NCBI RefSeq assembly: GCF_903815225.1
Contig: NZ_LR813084.1
Span: 1,096,501 to 1,160,500 of the forward strand
DNA from: Delftia tsuruhatensis
Lineage (GTDB): Bacteria; Pseudomonadota; Gammaproteobacteria; Burkholderiales; Burkholderiaceae_C
Length of the DNA stretch: 64,000 bases
Reading direction: 5' to 3'
Shown: in pieces, positions 17,085 to 25,989 of the stretch
How the letters are laid out: each line of letters opens with the position of its first letter
Position numbering within the stretch: position 1 is the first letter of the stretch
Notes under the pieces: generated by a model
What the model was told of the DNA's origin: nothing
Databases searched by the model: none
The model's input: only the letters and a program-made list of their open reading frames with translations
Program-made: the position numbers and the translations under genes

Positions 17085-17891
17085 ATGGACAAGCGAGTAT
17101 TTCTGCGGGGACTGGCAGCCGGCACGGCCGTGGCGGCAGGCGTGGCCCAGGCTGCACAGACCGGTCCGCTGCGCGTGGGCGTGCGCGGCGGAGTGGACGA
17201 GGAGATCTGGGAAGTGGTGACCCGCGTGGCCCGCGAGCAGGGCCTGGAGGTCAAGCCCGTGGTCATCAGCGGCGCCGCCAGCCCCAACGAGGCGCTGAAC
17301 AACGGCGACATCGAGGCCAATTCCTTCCAGCATGTGCCCTTCCTGCGCGACCAGAACCAGCAGCGCGGCTACAGGCTGGTGGCGGCGGGCGATACCTACA
17401 TCTCGCCCATTGCCTTCTATTCGAAGAAGCACAGGCGCCTGTCCGATCTGCCGGCGGGCGCGCGCCTGGGCATCCCCAACGATCCCAGCAACCAGACCCG
17501 CGCGCTGGTGGTGTTGCAGGACCAGGGCATCCTGAAGCTGCGCGAGGGCTTCGATCCGTTCAAGGGCACGGCCGGGCTGGCCGACATCGCGGCCTACCAG
17601 AAGAAGGTGCAGCTGGTCGAGGCCGCCTCGGTGGTGCTGGCGCGCTCGCTGGACGATCTCGATGCCTCGGCCATCGTCAACAGCTTTGCCTACCAGGCCG
17701 GCCTGATCGCCACGCGCGACGGCATCGCCGTCGAAAGACGCGAGCGCAATCCCTACGTGAACATCATCGCCGTGCGCGAGCGCGACCGTGCGGCCCCCTG
17801 GGTCGCGGCCCTGCTGCGCGCCTACCAGTCCGAGCCCGTGCGCCAGTTCATCGTGGGCAAGTACCAGGGCTCGGTGGTTCCCGCTTTCTGA
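17085..17891 (+). CDS. metQ: MetQ/NlpA-family methionine-type ABC binding protein
   Basis: A 268-residue NlpA-family binding protein. The ATG at 17085 is preferred over the in-frame GTG at 17082 because AAAGGA lies about 8 bases upstream of it. The mature part shows LRVGVRGGVDEEIWEVV, NEALNNGDIEANSFQHVPFL, the frequent DTYISPIAFYSKKHR block and IPNDPSNQTRALVVLQDQG. Unusually, the signal peptide (KRVFLRGLAAGTAVAAGVAQA) has no lipobox cysteine, whereas most Gram-negative MetQ proteins are lipoproteins, so it is probably a soluble periplasmic protein. It precedes MetN and MetI; the classical order is metNIQ. Ligand could be methionine, its sulfoxide or another amino acid. Confidence 0.85.
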   Translation: MDKRVFLRGLAAGTAVAAGVAQAAQTGPLRVGVRGGVDEEIWEVVTRVAREQGLEVKPVVISGAASPNEALNNGDIEANSFQHVPFLRDQNQQRGYRLVAAGDTYISPIAFYSKKHRRLSDLPAGARLGIPNDPSNQTRALVVLQDQGILKLREGFDPFKGTAGLADIAAYQKKVQLVEAASVVLARSLDDLDASAIVNSFAYQAGLIATRDGIAVERRERNPYVNIIAVRERDRAAPWVAALLRAYQSEPVRQFIVGKYQGSVVPAF

Positions 17892-17905
17892 GGGCGGGCC
17901 GCGCG

Positions 17906-19021
17906 ATGAAAGTGGAACTGGCAGCGGCCGGCGAGGCGCAGGCCCCGGGCGGCAGTGACTTGCCGCACATCGTCTTCGATGGCGTGCGCAAGCACTATCC
18001 GGGCGCACGCGGCCCTGTGCAGGCACTGGAGGCGCTGAGCCTGGAGATCATGCGCGGCGAGGCCTTCGGCATCATCGGCCGCAGCGGCGCGGGAAAATCC
18101 ACGCTGCTGCGCACCGTCAATGCGCTGGAGCGGCCCAGCGAGGGGCGCGTGCTGGTCGATGGCATCGATGTCGCCGCGCTGGACGAGGACGGGTTGGTGC
18201 TGCTGCGCCGGCGCATCGGCATGGTCTTTCAGCACTTCAACCTCCTGTCATCCCGGACGGTGTATGAGAACGTGGCGCTGCCGCTGCGCGCCGCGGGCTG
18301 GCGGCCGGCCATCGTCCGGGCGCGCGTGGACGAGTTGCTGGCCCTGGTGGGACTGACGGACAAGATGGACGCCTATCCGGCCCAGCTGTCGGGCGGCCAG
18401 AAGCAGCGCGTGGGCATTGCGCGTGCCCTGGTCCACGAGCCCGAGATCCTGCTGTGCGACGAGGCCACCTCGGCGCTGGACCCCGAGACCACGCAGTCCA
18501 TCCTGGAGCTGCTGCGCGAGCTGCATCGCAAGCTGGGTCTGACCATCGTGCTGATCACCCATGACATGGCCGTGATCCGCGAGGTCTGCGACCGGGTGCT
18601 GGTGCTGGACCAGGGGCGCAAGCAGGAGAGCGGCGAAGTCTGGCAGGTGTTCGCCGCGCCGCGCTCGGAGGCGGCGCGCGCGTTGCTGCGCCCGCTGCAG
18701 CATGCAGCGTCCGCCGACCTGCTCTTGCAGGCGGGTCCGGGTGCCGGCGACGCGCTGGCCGTGCTCGCCATCGACTGGGCCGATGCGCACGGGCAGCAGG
18801 GCCTTGCGCTGGCACGCCTGCAGGTGCTGGGCCCGCGTGCCCGCCTGCTGCACGGCGGGCTGGACCGCATACGCGGCCATGCGCAGGGACGGCTGCTGGT
18901 GGGCGTTCCCGTGGAGGACCTGCCTTCGCCCCCCACGCCTGCCGCGCTGGCATACCTTCAACAGGCGCTGGGCGCCGACCAACTGCGACTGCTAGGCCAT
19001 GTCCCTGCCTCCGCTCGATAA
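17906..19021 (+). CDS. metN: Methionine-type ABC importer ATPase (MetN)
   Basis: A 371-residue ATPase. Walker A is GRSGAGKST, the Q-loop region FQHFNLLSSRTVYENVALPL is a MetN hallmark, the signature is LSGGQKQRVGIARAL, Walker B LLCDEATSALDPETT, and the H-loop ITHDMAVI. After about residue 270 comes a C-terminal NIL/ACT-like domain (LLHGGLDRIRGHAQGRLLVGV), the site where methionine binding inhibits transport in E. coli MetN. It starts 14 bp after metQ and overlaps metI by 23 bp, consistent with one operon. Confidence 0.92.
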   Translation: MKVELAAAGEAQAPGGSDLPHIVFDGVRKHYPGARGPVQALEALSLEIMRGEAFGIIGRSGAGKSTLLRTVNALERPSEGRVLVDGIDVAALDEDGLVLLRRRIGMVFQHFNLLSSRTVYENVALPLRAAGWRPAIVRARVDELLALVGLTDKMDAYPAQLSGGQKQRVGIARALVHEPEILLCDEATSALDPETTQSILELLRELHRKLGLTIVLITHDMAVIREVCDRVLVLDQGRKQESGEVWQVFAAPRSEAARALLRPLQHAASADLLLQAGPGAGDALAVLAIDWADAHGQQGLALARLQVLGPRARLLHGGLDRIRGHAQGRLLVGVPVEDLPSPPTPAALAYLQQALGADQLRLLGHVPASAR

Positions 19022-19655
19022 ATACCTCCAGGCCCTGATGGAAACCCTGCTGATGGCGGGCGTCTCCTCGTTGATCGCCATCTGCGCGGGCCTGGCGCTG
19101 GCCATCGTGCTGCACACCACGCAGCCGGGCGGGCTCTATGCCAGGCCGCGCCTGCACAAGGGCCTGTCCGTCGCCGTCAACATCTGCCGCGCCATTCCCT
19201 TCATCATCCTGCTGGTGGCCCTGCTGCCCGTGACGCGGGCCATCGTCGGCACCACGCTGGGCACCTGGGCGGCCGTCGTGCCGCTGTCGGCCAACCTGAT
19301 CCCGTTCTTTGCCCGCATCGCCCAGGTCAGCCTGGGGGAGGTGGACTGCGGCCTGGTGGAGGCGGCGCGGGCCATGGGGCTGCGCCGAGCGCAGATCGTG
19401 CGCCAGGTGCTGCTGCCCGAGGCATTGCCGGGCCTGATCGGTGGCATGACCGTGAGCGTCATCGCCATGGTCAACGCTTCGGCCATGGCAGGCGCGGTCG
19501 GTGCCGGAGGGTTGGGCGACCTGGCCATCCGCTATGGCTACGAACGCTACGAGACGCGGGTCATGTTCGAGGTCATCGTCATCCTCGTGGCCCTGGTCTC
19601 GGTGCTGCAGTTCGCGGGCGAACGGCTGGCACGGCGCGCCGACCATCGGCGCTGA
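18999..19655 (+). CDS. metI: Methionine-type ABC importer permease (MetI)
   Basis: A 218-residue permease with about five helices. The family core is seen in NICRAIPFIILLVALLPVTR, PLSANLIPFFARIAQVSLGE, the EAA loop EAARAMGLRRAQIVRQVLLPEA and NASAMAGAVGAGGLGDLAIRYGY, all typical of MetI. Its start lies inside the metN coding region (23-bp overlap). No stem-loop terminator is visible after it; the AT-rich stretch that follows looks instead like the promoter of the next gene. Confidence 0.92.
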   Translation: MSLPPLDKYLQALMETLLMAGVSSLIAICAGLALAIVLHTTQPGGLYARPRLHKGLSVAVNICRAIPFIILLVALLPVTRAIVGTTLGTWAAVVPLSANLIPFFARIAQVSLGEVDCGLVEAARAMGLRRAQIVRQVLLPEALPGLIGGMTVSVIAMVNASAMAGAVGAGGLGDLAIRYGYERYETRVMFEVIVILVALVSVLQFAGERLARRADHRR

Positions 19656-19670
19656 TGTTCTTGAGATGAT

Positions 19671-19699
19671 TTGGAAATAAAAGACTGAATTTTTATTAT
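19671..19699 (+). promoter_or_regulatory. Candidate sigma-70 promoter for the VOC and CysB-type genes
   Basis: TTGGAA (19671-19676) and TATTAT (19694-19699) are separated by exactly 17 bases and match the -35 and -10 consensus at 4/6 and 5/6 positions. The region is strikingly AT-rich within a GC-rich neighbourhood. The palindrome GACATGTC, at about 19713-19720, would lie just downstream of the start site and may be an operator. The next start codon is at 19778. Confidence 0.5.
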
Positions 19700-19777
19700 T
19701 TTTGGTTTTTTCGACATGTCTCGACAATGGCCTCACGACAGCGCTGAGGCTGTTGAATCCTTTCCGAGACAACTGCG

Positions 19778-20278
19778 ATGAACCACACTTTCAGCCCCGC
19801 CCGTGACCAGGCTCCAGCCAGCAGCCGTGCCATGCACCCGGGTGGCCTGTGTGCCTGGGAGGCTGATGACGAGGCGGCGGCGCCGCAGGATTTCGTCTAT
19901 GGCGTCCACCATGTGCAGCTGTCCTATCCACAGCGCTCGCAGCAGGCCGTGGAGCATTTCTACGGCTCCGTGCTGGGCCTGTCGCGGCCCGTGGTGCCGG
20001 GGCGGCCGGGGCTGAGCTTTCTGGCGGGTGGCCAGCGCATCGACCTGCTGCCCTTGCGCGAGCCGGCCAGCGCGGCACAGCGCGCGGCGGCCGGCCTGGT
20101 GCAACTGGCCCTGGTCGTGCGCGATGTCGACAGCCTGCGCGGGCGCCTGCTCCAGCAGGGGGGGCTTGCCCTGGATGTGGCACCGGTGACCGAGGGGCGC
20201 CGCTGCTATGCGCGCGATCCCGGCGGCAACCTCATCGAATTGCTGGAACTGTCCGTGGGCGACACCCCGCACTCCTGA
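19778..20278 (+). CDS. VOC-superfamily (glyoxalase/dioxygenase fold) protein
   Basis: A 166-residue protein. The vicinal-oxygen-chelate fold is suggested by GVHHVQLSYPQRSQQAVEHFYG, the strand LSFLAGGQRIDLLPL, QLALVVRDVDSLRGRL and the terminal YARDPGGNLIELLELSVG, which carries the usual metal-binding glutamate. The first 40 residues are poorly conserved and could be trimmed. VOC proteins include lyases, dioxygenases and resistance proteins; the reaction is unknown. It is followed 76 bp later by the CysB-type regulator and appears to share the promoter at 19671. Confidence 0.8.
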   Translation: MNHTFSPARDQAPASSRAMHPGGLCAWEADDEAAAPQDFVYGVHHVQLSYPQRSQQAVEHFYGSVLGLSRPVVPGRPGLSFLAGGQRIDLLPLREPASAAQRAAAGLVQLALVVRDVDSLRGRLLQQGGLALDVAPVTEGRRCYARDPGGNLIELLELSVGDTPHS

Positions 20279-20354
20279 GCCACGGCACCCGCGCCGCATC
20301 ACCGTCCGCATCCACCAGGCCCGGGCCGGGCAGGCTCCGGGCGGAGCCATTCCC

Positions 20355-21293
20355 ATGAATTTCCAGCAACTGCGCTATGTGCGCGAAACCGTGCGCCGGG
20401 GCTACAGCCTGACCGAGGTGGCCCACACCCTGCATACCTCCCAGCCGGGCGTGAGCCGGCAGATCCGCGAGCTTGAAGAGGAGCTGGGCGTGGAGATCTT
20501 CATCCGCGCCGGCAAGCGGCTGACCGGGCTGACGCCGCCGGGCGAGGCGCTGCTGCCCATCGTCGAACGGCTGATGCTGGAGGCCGACAACCTGCGCCGC
20601 GTGGGGGCCGACTTCAGTGCCAGCGAGCAGGGCCGGCTGTCGATCGCAGCCACGCATTCGCAGGCGCGCTATGCGCTGCCCCATGTGGTGCGAGACTTCC
20701 GCCAGCGCTATCCGCAGGTGCGCCTGCACCTGCACCAGGGCTCGCCCGAGCAGGTGGCCCAGATGCTGCGCAGCGGCGAGGCCGACATCGGCGTGGCGAC
20801 CGAGGCCCTTGCCGGCTACGAGGGGCTTGTCGCGTTGCCGTGCTATCGCTGGACGCATGGCGTGGTCGTGCCGCCCGGCCATGCCCTGCTGCAATCCGGC
20901 CAGCCGCTGACGCTGGAGGCCCTGTCGCGCCATCCCATCATCACCTACGAGCAGGGCTATACCGGGCGTGCCCACATCGACGAGGCCTTTGCACGCGAGG
21001 GCCTGGAGCCCGACGTGGTGCTGACGGCCATGGATGCCGACGTGATCAAGACCTATGTGGAGTTGGGCATGGGCGTGGGCATCGTGGCGTCGGTGGCGCT
21101 GGACGCCGAGCGCGACGTCGGCCTGCGCACGCTGGACGCAGGCCACCTGTTCGAGGTCAACACCACGCGCCTGGGCCTGCGCAAGGGGGCCTGGCTGCGT
21201 GGCTACGCCTACGCCTTCATCGAGACCTTCGTGCCCACGCTGACGCGCGAGGTGGTCGAGCAGGCGCTGCGCCAGGGCGTGGAGCCGGAGTGA
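20355..21293 (+). CDS. CysB/Cbl-family LysR transcriptional regulator
   Basis: A 312-residue LysR regulator clearly of the CysB/Cbl branch: MNFQQLRYVRETVRRGYSLT, TSQPGVSRQIRELEEELGVE, GKRLTGLTPPGEALLPIVER, HSQARYALPHVVRDFRQRYP and YEQGYTGRAHIDEAFAREG. CysB-type proteins control sulfate, sulfonate and cysteine genes in response to O-acetylserine or sulfate/APS. Its place beside metY, MetQNI and an SsuA-like importer makes it the natural regulator of this neighbourhood. I cannot tell whether it is the genome's main CysB or a paralogue. It ends 19 bp before the convergent GNAT gene. Confidence 0.92.
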   Translation: MNFQQLRYVRETVRRGYSLTEVAHTLHTSQPGVSRQIRELEEELGVEIFIRAGKRLTGLTPPGEALLPIVERLMLEADNLRRVGADFSASEQGRLSIAATHSQARYALPHVVRDFRQRYPQVRLHLHQGSPEQVAQMLRSGEADIGVATEALAGYEGLVALPCYRWTHGVVVPPGHALLQSGQPLTLEALSRHPIITYEQGYTGRAHIDEAFAREGLEPDVVLTAMDADVIKTYVELGMGVGIVASVALDAERDVGLRTLDAGHLFEVNTTRLGLRKGAWLRGYAYAFIETFVPTLTREVVEQALRQGVEPE

Positions 21294-21312
21294 TGGAGGC
21301 GAGGGACTTGCC

Positions 21313-21798
21313 TCAGGCCTCGCGCGCCATTGCCAGCAGGGTGTCCCCCGTCATGCGGTAGCGTATCCATTCCTTCTGGGGCAGGGCGCCCAGACGGTCA
21401 TAGAACTCGATGGAGGGCAGGTTCCAGTCGAGCACGCTCCATTCGAAGCGGCCGCAGTCCTTCTCGACGGCGATCTGGGCCAGGCGGCGCAACAGCGCCG
21501 TGCCCGCGCCCAGGCCGCGCGCCTCGGGCGTGACGTAGAGATCTTCGAGGTACAGGCCGTGGCGCCCCTGCCAGGTCGAGTAGTTGAAGAAGTACACGGC
21601 AAAGCCCACGGGCCGGTCGCCATGCAGGCAGATCAGGCCGAAGACGGCGGGGTTGTCGGCAAACAGGGTGCGCTTCACATGCTCTGGCGTGGCCAGCACC
21701 TCATGTTCGGCTTTTTCATAGACGGCGAGTTCGCGCACGAAACGGACGATGAGTTCGGCGTCATCGGGGGTGGCGGGTCGGATCTGTAGTGTGGTCAT
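21313..21798 (-). CDS. GNAT N-acetyltransferase, SSAT (diamine acetyltransferase)-like
   Basis: A 161-residue GNAT protein. The acetyl-CoA-binding motif A is YLEDLYVTPEARGLGAGTALL with the R-G-x-G-x-G/A pattern, and RFEWSVLDWNLPSIEFYDRLGA is characteristic of the spermidine/spermine N1-acetyltransferase subgroup. The N-terminal IRPATPDDAELIVRFVRELAVYE also fits. Likely substrates are polyamines, thialysine or a related amine. It lies downstream of the NAD operon on the same strand with a 68-bp gap and may be its distal member. Confidence 0.87.
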   Translation of the reverse strand: MTTLQIRPATPDDAELIVRFVRELAVYEKAEHEVLATPEHVKRTLFADNPAVFGLICLHGDRPVGFAVYFFNYSTWQGRHGLYLEDLYVTPEARGLGAGTALLRRLAQIAVEKDCGRFEWSVLDWNLPSIEFYDRLGALPQKEWIRYRMTGDTLLAMAREA

Positions 21799-21866
21799 TC
21801 AAACGCGGGACGGAAACACGGGAAACAAGGGGTGTGCGGTGCAAGATGGCGCCGCAATCCCCGGTT

Positions 21867-23024
21867 TTAGCCGATTTTCACGTCCGTGTCCGTCCCACCC
21901 TGCTCGGGGATGGGCAGGAACTGGCGCAGGATCTGGAAATGGTCCTCGAAGAACGCGCTTTCCATGCCGGCCAGATCGGCCACGGGCACCCAGCGCGCCA
22001 GCGCCGCATCGTCACCGCCCTGCACGGGGGGCAGGGCCGGCAGCATGCCCAGATCCAGGTAGTGCACATGGGTGATGGTGCGCCCGCGCAGGCTGCGGTC
22101 GGGGTGGTCGAAGACCTGTACGGACTGCAGCGCGGCCCGCAGTGCATCCTCGTCGAGGGTGGCGCAGGTTTCCTCGCGCAGCTCGCGCAGGCAGGATTGC
22201 CACAGCGTGTCGCGCGGCTCCAGGAAGCCGCCCGGAAGCGCCCACAGGCCCTGGCCGGGCGCGTGGCCGCGGCGGATCAGCAGGATCTGGTCCTGCACGG
22301 TGTCCTCGCCGCCCGCAGCGCGGCAGCGCAGCAGTGCGTCCACGGTCACGAAGACGGGCGGATAGGGGGCCACGGCCCAGGCCTTGCGATAGCCGGTGAG
22401 CACGCGCCATTCCTCGCGCATCTGCGCATGGATGGGCGTCGTGGCCCATTGGCGCAGGAATTGCAGGGTGCTTGGCGGCACCTGTTCGGACAGGGCTGCG
22501 AAGTCCACGCCGGCCTCGCCGAAGTAGATGTCGCGCAGCGGCGTGGCGTCGAACTGGCCCAGGCGTGGCAGGCTGATCAGCCGCCAGTGCGGAAAGCGCG
22601 CCAGATAGCTGCTGGTGGCGTCCTTGAAGTGGCCGATCAGGGCCACGCCGGCCCCTTCGGGGACATGGGCTTGCACCGCCTGCTGCACGGCCTGGACCCA
22701 CAGCGGCTCGTTGTAGTAGTCGCGCACCGGCACGCAGTGCAGGCGGGCCGCGTCGGCCGGTGGCAGCGCCTCGCGCAGCATTTGCGCACGCTCCTGCCAG
22801 CTGAAGGGATTCTTGGGATTGGGCGCCTGCCAGGCGCTGCCCAGCACGACGACGACCTGCCCGGCGCGCTCCAGCGCCGCGCGCAGCAGGGCCATGTGGC
22901 CGTTGTGCAGGGGCTGAAAGCGCCCGATCAGCACGGCGGTGTGTACGTGCTCGTCGACGGAAGGGGATTGTGTAGGGGCGCCCATGGCGGCGTTCTCTTG
23001 CATAGACGGACTGGCGGGATTCAC
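21867..23024 (-). CDS. nadM: Bifunctional NMN adenylyltransferase / Nudix hydrolase
   Basis: Up to 385 residues. The N-terminal nucleotidyltransferase has LIGRFQPLHNGHMALL and the later PATPLRDIYFGE-like segment FDATPLRDIYF. The C-terminal Nudix domain has the box GGFLEPRDTLWQSCLRELREE. This fusion corresponds to NadM-NudV proteins, in which one domain joins ATP and NMN to NAD and the Nudix part hydrolyses ADP-ribose-type molecules. The GTG ending at 23024 overlaps the nadE stop (GTGA); ATG codons ending at 23003 and 22982 are alternatives. It is the fourth gene of the nicotinamidase-pncB-nadE-nadM operon. Confidence 0.9.
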   Translation of the reverse strand: MNPASPSMQENAAMGAPTQSPSVDEHVHTAVLIGRFQPLHNGHMALLRAALERAGQVVVVLGSAWQAPNPKNPFSWQERAQMLREALPPADAARLHCVPVRDYYNEPLWVQAVQQAVQAHVPEGAGVALIGHFKDATSSYLARFPHWRLISLPRLGQFDATPLRDIYFGEAGVDFAALSEQVPPSTLQFLRQWATTPIHAQMREEWRVLTGYRKAWAVAPYPPVFVTVDALLRCRAAGGEDTVQDQILLIRRGHAPGQGLWALPGGFLEPRDTLWQSCLRELREETCATLDEDALRAALQSVQVFDHPDRSLRGRTITHVHYLDLGMLPALPPVQGGDDAALARWVPVADLAGMESAFFEDHFQILRQFLPIPEQGGTDTDVKIG

Positions 23025-24721
23025 TCGTAATGGGCGGCAATGGGCATCTGGCGCCCCGTGCCGAAGGCGCGCGGGCGCACGCGCAGTATGGGGGGGGCCT
23101 GGCGGCGCTTGTATTCGCTGCGGAAGATCATGCGCTGGACGCGCTCGACCAGCTCGGCGCCACCGCTTCGGCCCTGGAGCTGCCTCACGAAGGCTTCGGC
23201 CGCCGTGAATTCGGCCGTGGACAGGTGCCGGCCCTCGATGGCGTATTTGAGGATCTCGTCCAGCACCGGGTAGGGCGGCAGGCTGTCCTCGTCCTTCTGG
23301 TCCGGTGCCAGCTCGGCCGAAGGCGGCTTGTCGATGATGGCCTGTGGAATCAGTTCCTGGCCCGCGCTTTCGTTGATGTGGCGCGACAGCGCGAAGACTT
23401 CGGTCTTGTAGAGATCGCCCAGCAGGCCCAGGCCGCCGTTGGTGTCACCGTACAGCGTGCAGTAGCCCACCGAGATCTCGGACTTGTTGCCCGTGGTCAG
23501 CAGCAGGTGGCCGAAGGCATTGGAGTACTCCATCAGCGTGGTGCCCCGGATGCGCGCCTGCAGGTTCTCCAGCGGCAACCCGCGTAGCGGCTGGCCGAAG
23601 CTGCTCTCGAACTGGCGCGCATAGCCGTCGACCAGGTCGCGGATCGGGTGCTCGTGCAGCGTGATGCCCAGGTTGCGGCACAGGACCACCGAGTCATCGA
23701 CCGAACCGCTGGAGGAAAAGCGCGAGGGCATGGTCACGGCCACCACGTTGTCGGGGCCCAGGGCCTCGGCCGCCAGGGCCAGGGTCAGTGCGCTGTCGAT
23801 GCCGCCCGAGCTGCCGACCACGGCGCGCGTGAAGCCGCAGCGGCGCGCATAGTCGCGCAGGCCCAGCACGATCTGGCGCCGGTAGAACTCCATGGTCGGC
23901 AGGCCCCGGGCCGGCACGGCGGCGCAGGGCTGGCCGGCCGTATCGAGGAAGCGCCCATCGTCGAATTGCAGCGTGCGCAGGTCCTCCACGAAGCGCTCGG
24001 CCTCGAAGACCACGCCCCGCTGCGGCTCGACAGCGAACGAGGCGCCGTCGAAGACGATCTGGTCCTGCCCCCCGATCTGGTTCACATAGAGGATGGGCAG
24101 GCCATGGCGCGTGGCCGCCTGGCCGAAGACCTCATGGCGCTGCTCGCGCTTGCCCAGGTGGCTGGGACTGGCGTTGATGCTGACCACGAGATCGGGCGCG
24201 GCGTCGGCCATGCGCGCGAACGGGTTGGTGGCGTAGTCGGCGCCCGCATCGTTCCAGCCGTCTTCGCAGATCAGAAAGCCCACCTGAGCCTGGCCGATGC
24301 GCAGCACCTTGGCGGCGTCGGGGCCGGGCTCGAAGTGGCGGCGCTCGTCGAAGATGTTGTAGGTCGGCAGCAGCTGCTTGTCGTAGCGCAGACGCACGGC
24401 GCCGTCCTGGAGGACCAGCAGGCTGTTGTGCAGCGGCTTGCCGGGGCCCTGGGCACGCATGGGCGCGCCCACGACCCAGTGCAGCCGCGGCCACTGGCGC
24501 GAGGCCTGCAGCAATTGCCGCAGGCCGTCCTCCAGCCGCAGCAGGAAGGCCGGCTCATCGAGCAGGTCGCCAGGGTAGTAGCCGCACAGCGACAGCTCGG
24601 GAAACACCAGCAGGTCGGCCTGCTCGTGCGCGGCCCGGGCGGCGGCCTCGGCCATGCGCCGCACGTTGCCGGCGATGTCGCCGACGGTGGGGTTGAATTG
24701 GGCGATGGTGATGCGCAGCAT
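23021..24721 (-). CDS. nadE: Glutamine-dependent NAD+ synthetase
   Basis: A 566-residue two-domain enzyme starting at MLRITIAQFNPTVGD. The N-terminal nitrilase-type glutaminase has the Glu-Lys-Cys triad in FPELSLCGYYPGDLL, YDKQLLPTYNIFDERR and LICEDGWND. The C-terminal synthetase has the PP-loop VVGSSGGIDSALTLALA, followed by TTGNKSEISVGYCTLYGD and KPPSAELAPDQKDEDSLPPY. It amidates nicotinate adenine dinucleotide to NAD using glutamine-derived ammonia. It is 17 bp downstream of pncB, and its stop overlaps the nadM GTG start, which suggests translational coupling. Confidence 0.96.
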   Translation of the reverse strand: MLRITIAQFNPTVGDIAGNVRRMAEAAARAAHEQADLLVFPELSLCGYYPGDLLDEPAFLLRLEDGLRQLLQASRQWPRLHWVVGAPMRAQGPGKPLHNSLLVLQDGAVRLRYDKQLLPTYNIFDERRHFEPGPDAAKVLRIGQAQVGFLICEDGWNDAGADYATNPFARMADAAPDLVVSINASPSHLGKREQRHEVFGQAATRHGLPILYVNQIGGQDQIVFDGASFAVEPQRGVVFEAERFVEDLRTLQFDDGRFLDTAGQPCAAVPARGLPTMEFYRRQIVLGLRDYARRCGFTRAVVGSSGGIDSALTLALAAEALGPDNVVAVTMPSRFSSSGSVDDSVVLCRNLGITLHEHPIRDLVDGYARQFESSFGQPLRGLPLENLQARIRGTTLMEYSNAFGHLLLTTGNKSEISVGYCTLYGDTNGGLGLLGDLYKTEVFALSRHINESAGQELIPQAIIDKPPSAELAPDQKDEDSLPPYPVLDEILKYAIEGRHLSTAEFTAAEAFVRQLQGRSGGAELVERVQRMIFRSEYKRRQAPPILRVRPRAFGTGRQMPIAAHYE

Positions 24722-24738
24722 GGTGTGGCCCTCGATGC

Positions 24739-25938
24739 TCAGGCGGCCATGGGCTGGGCCAGACCGAACACCTGGCGCAGATAGGCCAGGTAGGTTTCGT
24801 CGTTGCACAGGGTCTTGCCCGGCGAGTCCGAGATCTTGGCCACGGGCTGGCCGTTGGCATGGGTGAGTTTCATCACGATGTTGATGGTCTCCAGCCCCAT
24901 GTCGTTGGTCAGCCGCGTGCCGATGCCGAAGCCCAGCTGTATGCGGTCGGCAAAGCGCTGGTACAGGGCCAGCGCCGTGTCCAGGTCCAGCCCGTCGGAG
25001 AAGACCAGGCGCTTGGCCTGGGTGTCGATGCGCAGTTTCTGGTAATGGGCGATGGCCTTCTCGCCCCAGGCATAGGGGTCGCCCGAGTCGTGGCGCAGCC
25101 CGTCGAACAGCTTGGCGAAGTACATGTCGAAGTCTGCCAGGAAGGCGTCCATGCCCACGGTGTCGGTCAGGGCGATGCCCAGGTCGCCACGGTACTCCTG
25201 CACCCAGTCCTCCAGGGCCGCGATCTGGAAGTCGCGCAGGCGCACGCCCTGGGCCTGGTAGCTTTGCAGGTACTCATGGGCCATGGTGCCAATGGGCACG
25301 ATGCCGAAATCCCGGGCCAGCAGCACGTTGGACGTGCCCTTGAACCACTGCGCGGTCTGCGTGGCGAAGGCCTGCACCACCTCGCGCTGCCAGGCCCCGG
25401 AAAAGCGCCGGCGCACGCCGAAGTCGAACAGCTCGAACGGATTGCGCAGCTTTGCCTCGCAGGCCAGGTGGCGCAGGCGCTCGATCTTGCCGGCCAGGCG
25501 TCGGCGGCCCTCGGACAGCGCTGCCTGGGCGTCGAAGCGCCGGAAATACAGCTCGTTGACGATGGCCAGCACATAGATCTCGAAGCCCATCACATGGACC
25601 TGGGGCCCCTTGGCCTCGATGTGCAGCGTGTCGCCATCGGCCCAGGCGCGGATGAAGGCGCGCTGGAACTGGAAGATGCGCAGGAAGTCGATGAAGTCGC
25701 TCTTCATGAAGCGCAGGCCACCCAGGTAGGCCAGGTCTTCGGGCGTGAAGCGCAGCGCGCACAGGGCATCGAGTTCCTGCTGCACCTGCGGCAGCAGCTC
25801 GGACAGCGGGAAGGCCGTCTTCGTGCGGCAGACGAACTCGTACTCGGCCTCGGTCTGCGGATTGCGGTGCAGCATCGCCTGCCACATGGTGAACTTGTAG
25901 AGATCGGTGTCGAGCAGGCTGGTGATGATGGGAGCCAT
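24739..25938 (-). CDS. pncB: Nicotinate phosphoribosyltransferase
   Basis: A 399-residue protein starting [19 protein letters not shown], the standard N-terminus of bacterial PncB, whose usual length is about 400. Other hallmarks are FFRRFD-like [66 protein letters not shown] and the phosphate-binding [12 protein letters not shown]. It converts nicotinate, PRPP and ATP into nicotinate mononucleotide. It lies between the nicotinamidase gene (51 bp upstream) and nadE, forming a deamidating NAD salvage pathway. Confidence 0.96.
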   Translation of the reverse strand: MAPIITSLLDTDLYKFTMWQAMLHRNPQTEAEYEFVCRTKTAFPLSELLPQVQQELDALCALRFTPEDLAYLGGLRFMKSDFIDFLRIFQFQRAFIRAWADGDTLHIEAKGPQVHVMGFEIYVLAIVNELYFRRFDAQAALSEGRRRLAGKIERLRHLACEAKLRNPFELFDFGVRRRFSGAWQREVVQAFATQTAQWFKGTSNVLLARDFGIVPIGTMAHEYLQSYQAQGVRLRDFQIAALEDWVQEYRGDLGIALTDTVGMDAFLADFDMYFAKLFDGLRHDSGDPYAWGEKAIAHYQKLRIDTQAKRLVFSDGLDLDTALALYQRFADRIQLGFGIGTRLTNDMGLETINIVMKLTHANGQPVAKISDSPGKTLCNDETYLAYLRQVFGLAQPMAA

Positions 25939-25989
25939 GGTGCGGTGCTTGGGAGTCGGGCGCTGCATGCGCAGGTGCGGGGCTTGCCC

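Noticed and set aside
19689..19712. T-rich stretch after metI as an intrinsic terminator
   Set aside because: No stable stem precedes the T run. The same bases fit a -35/-10 promoter with a 17-bp spacer better.
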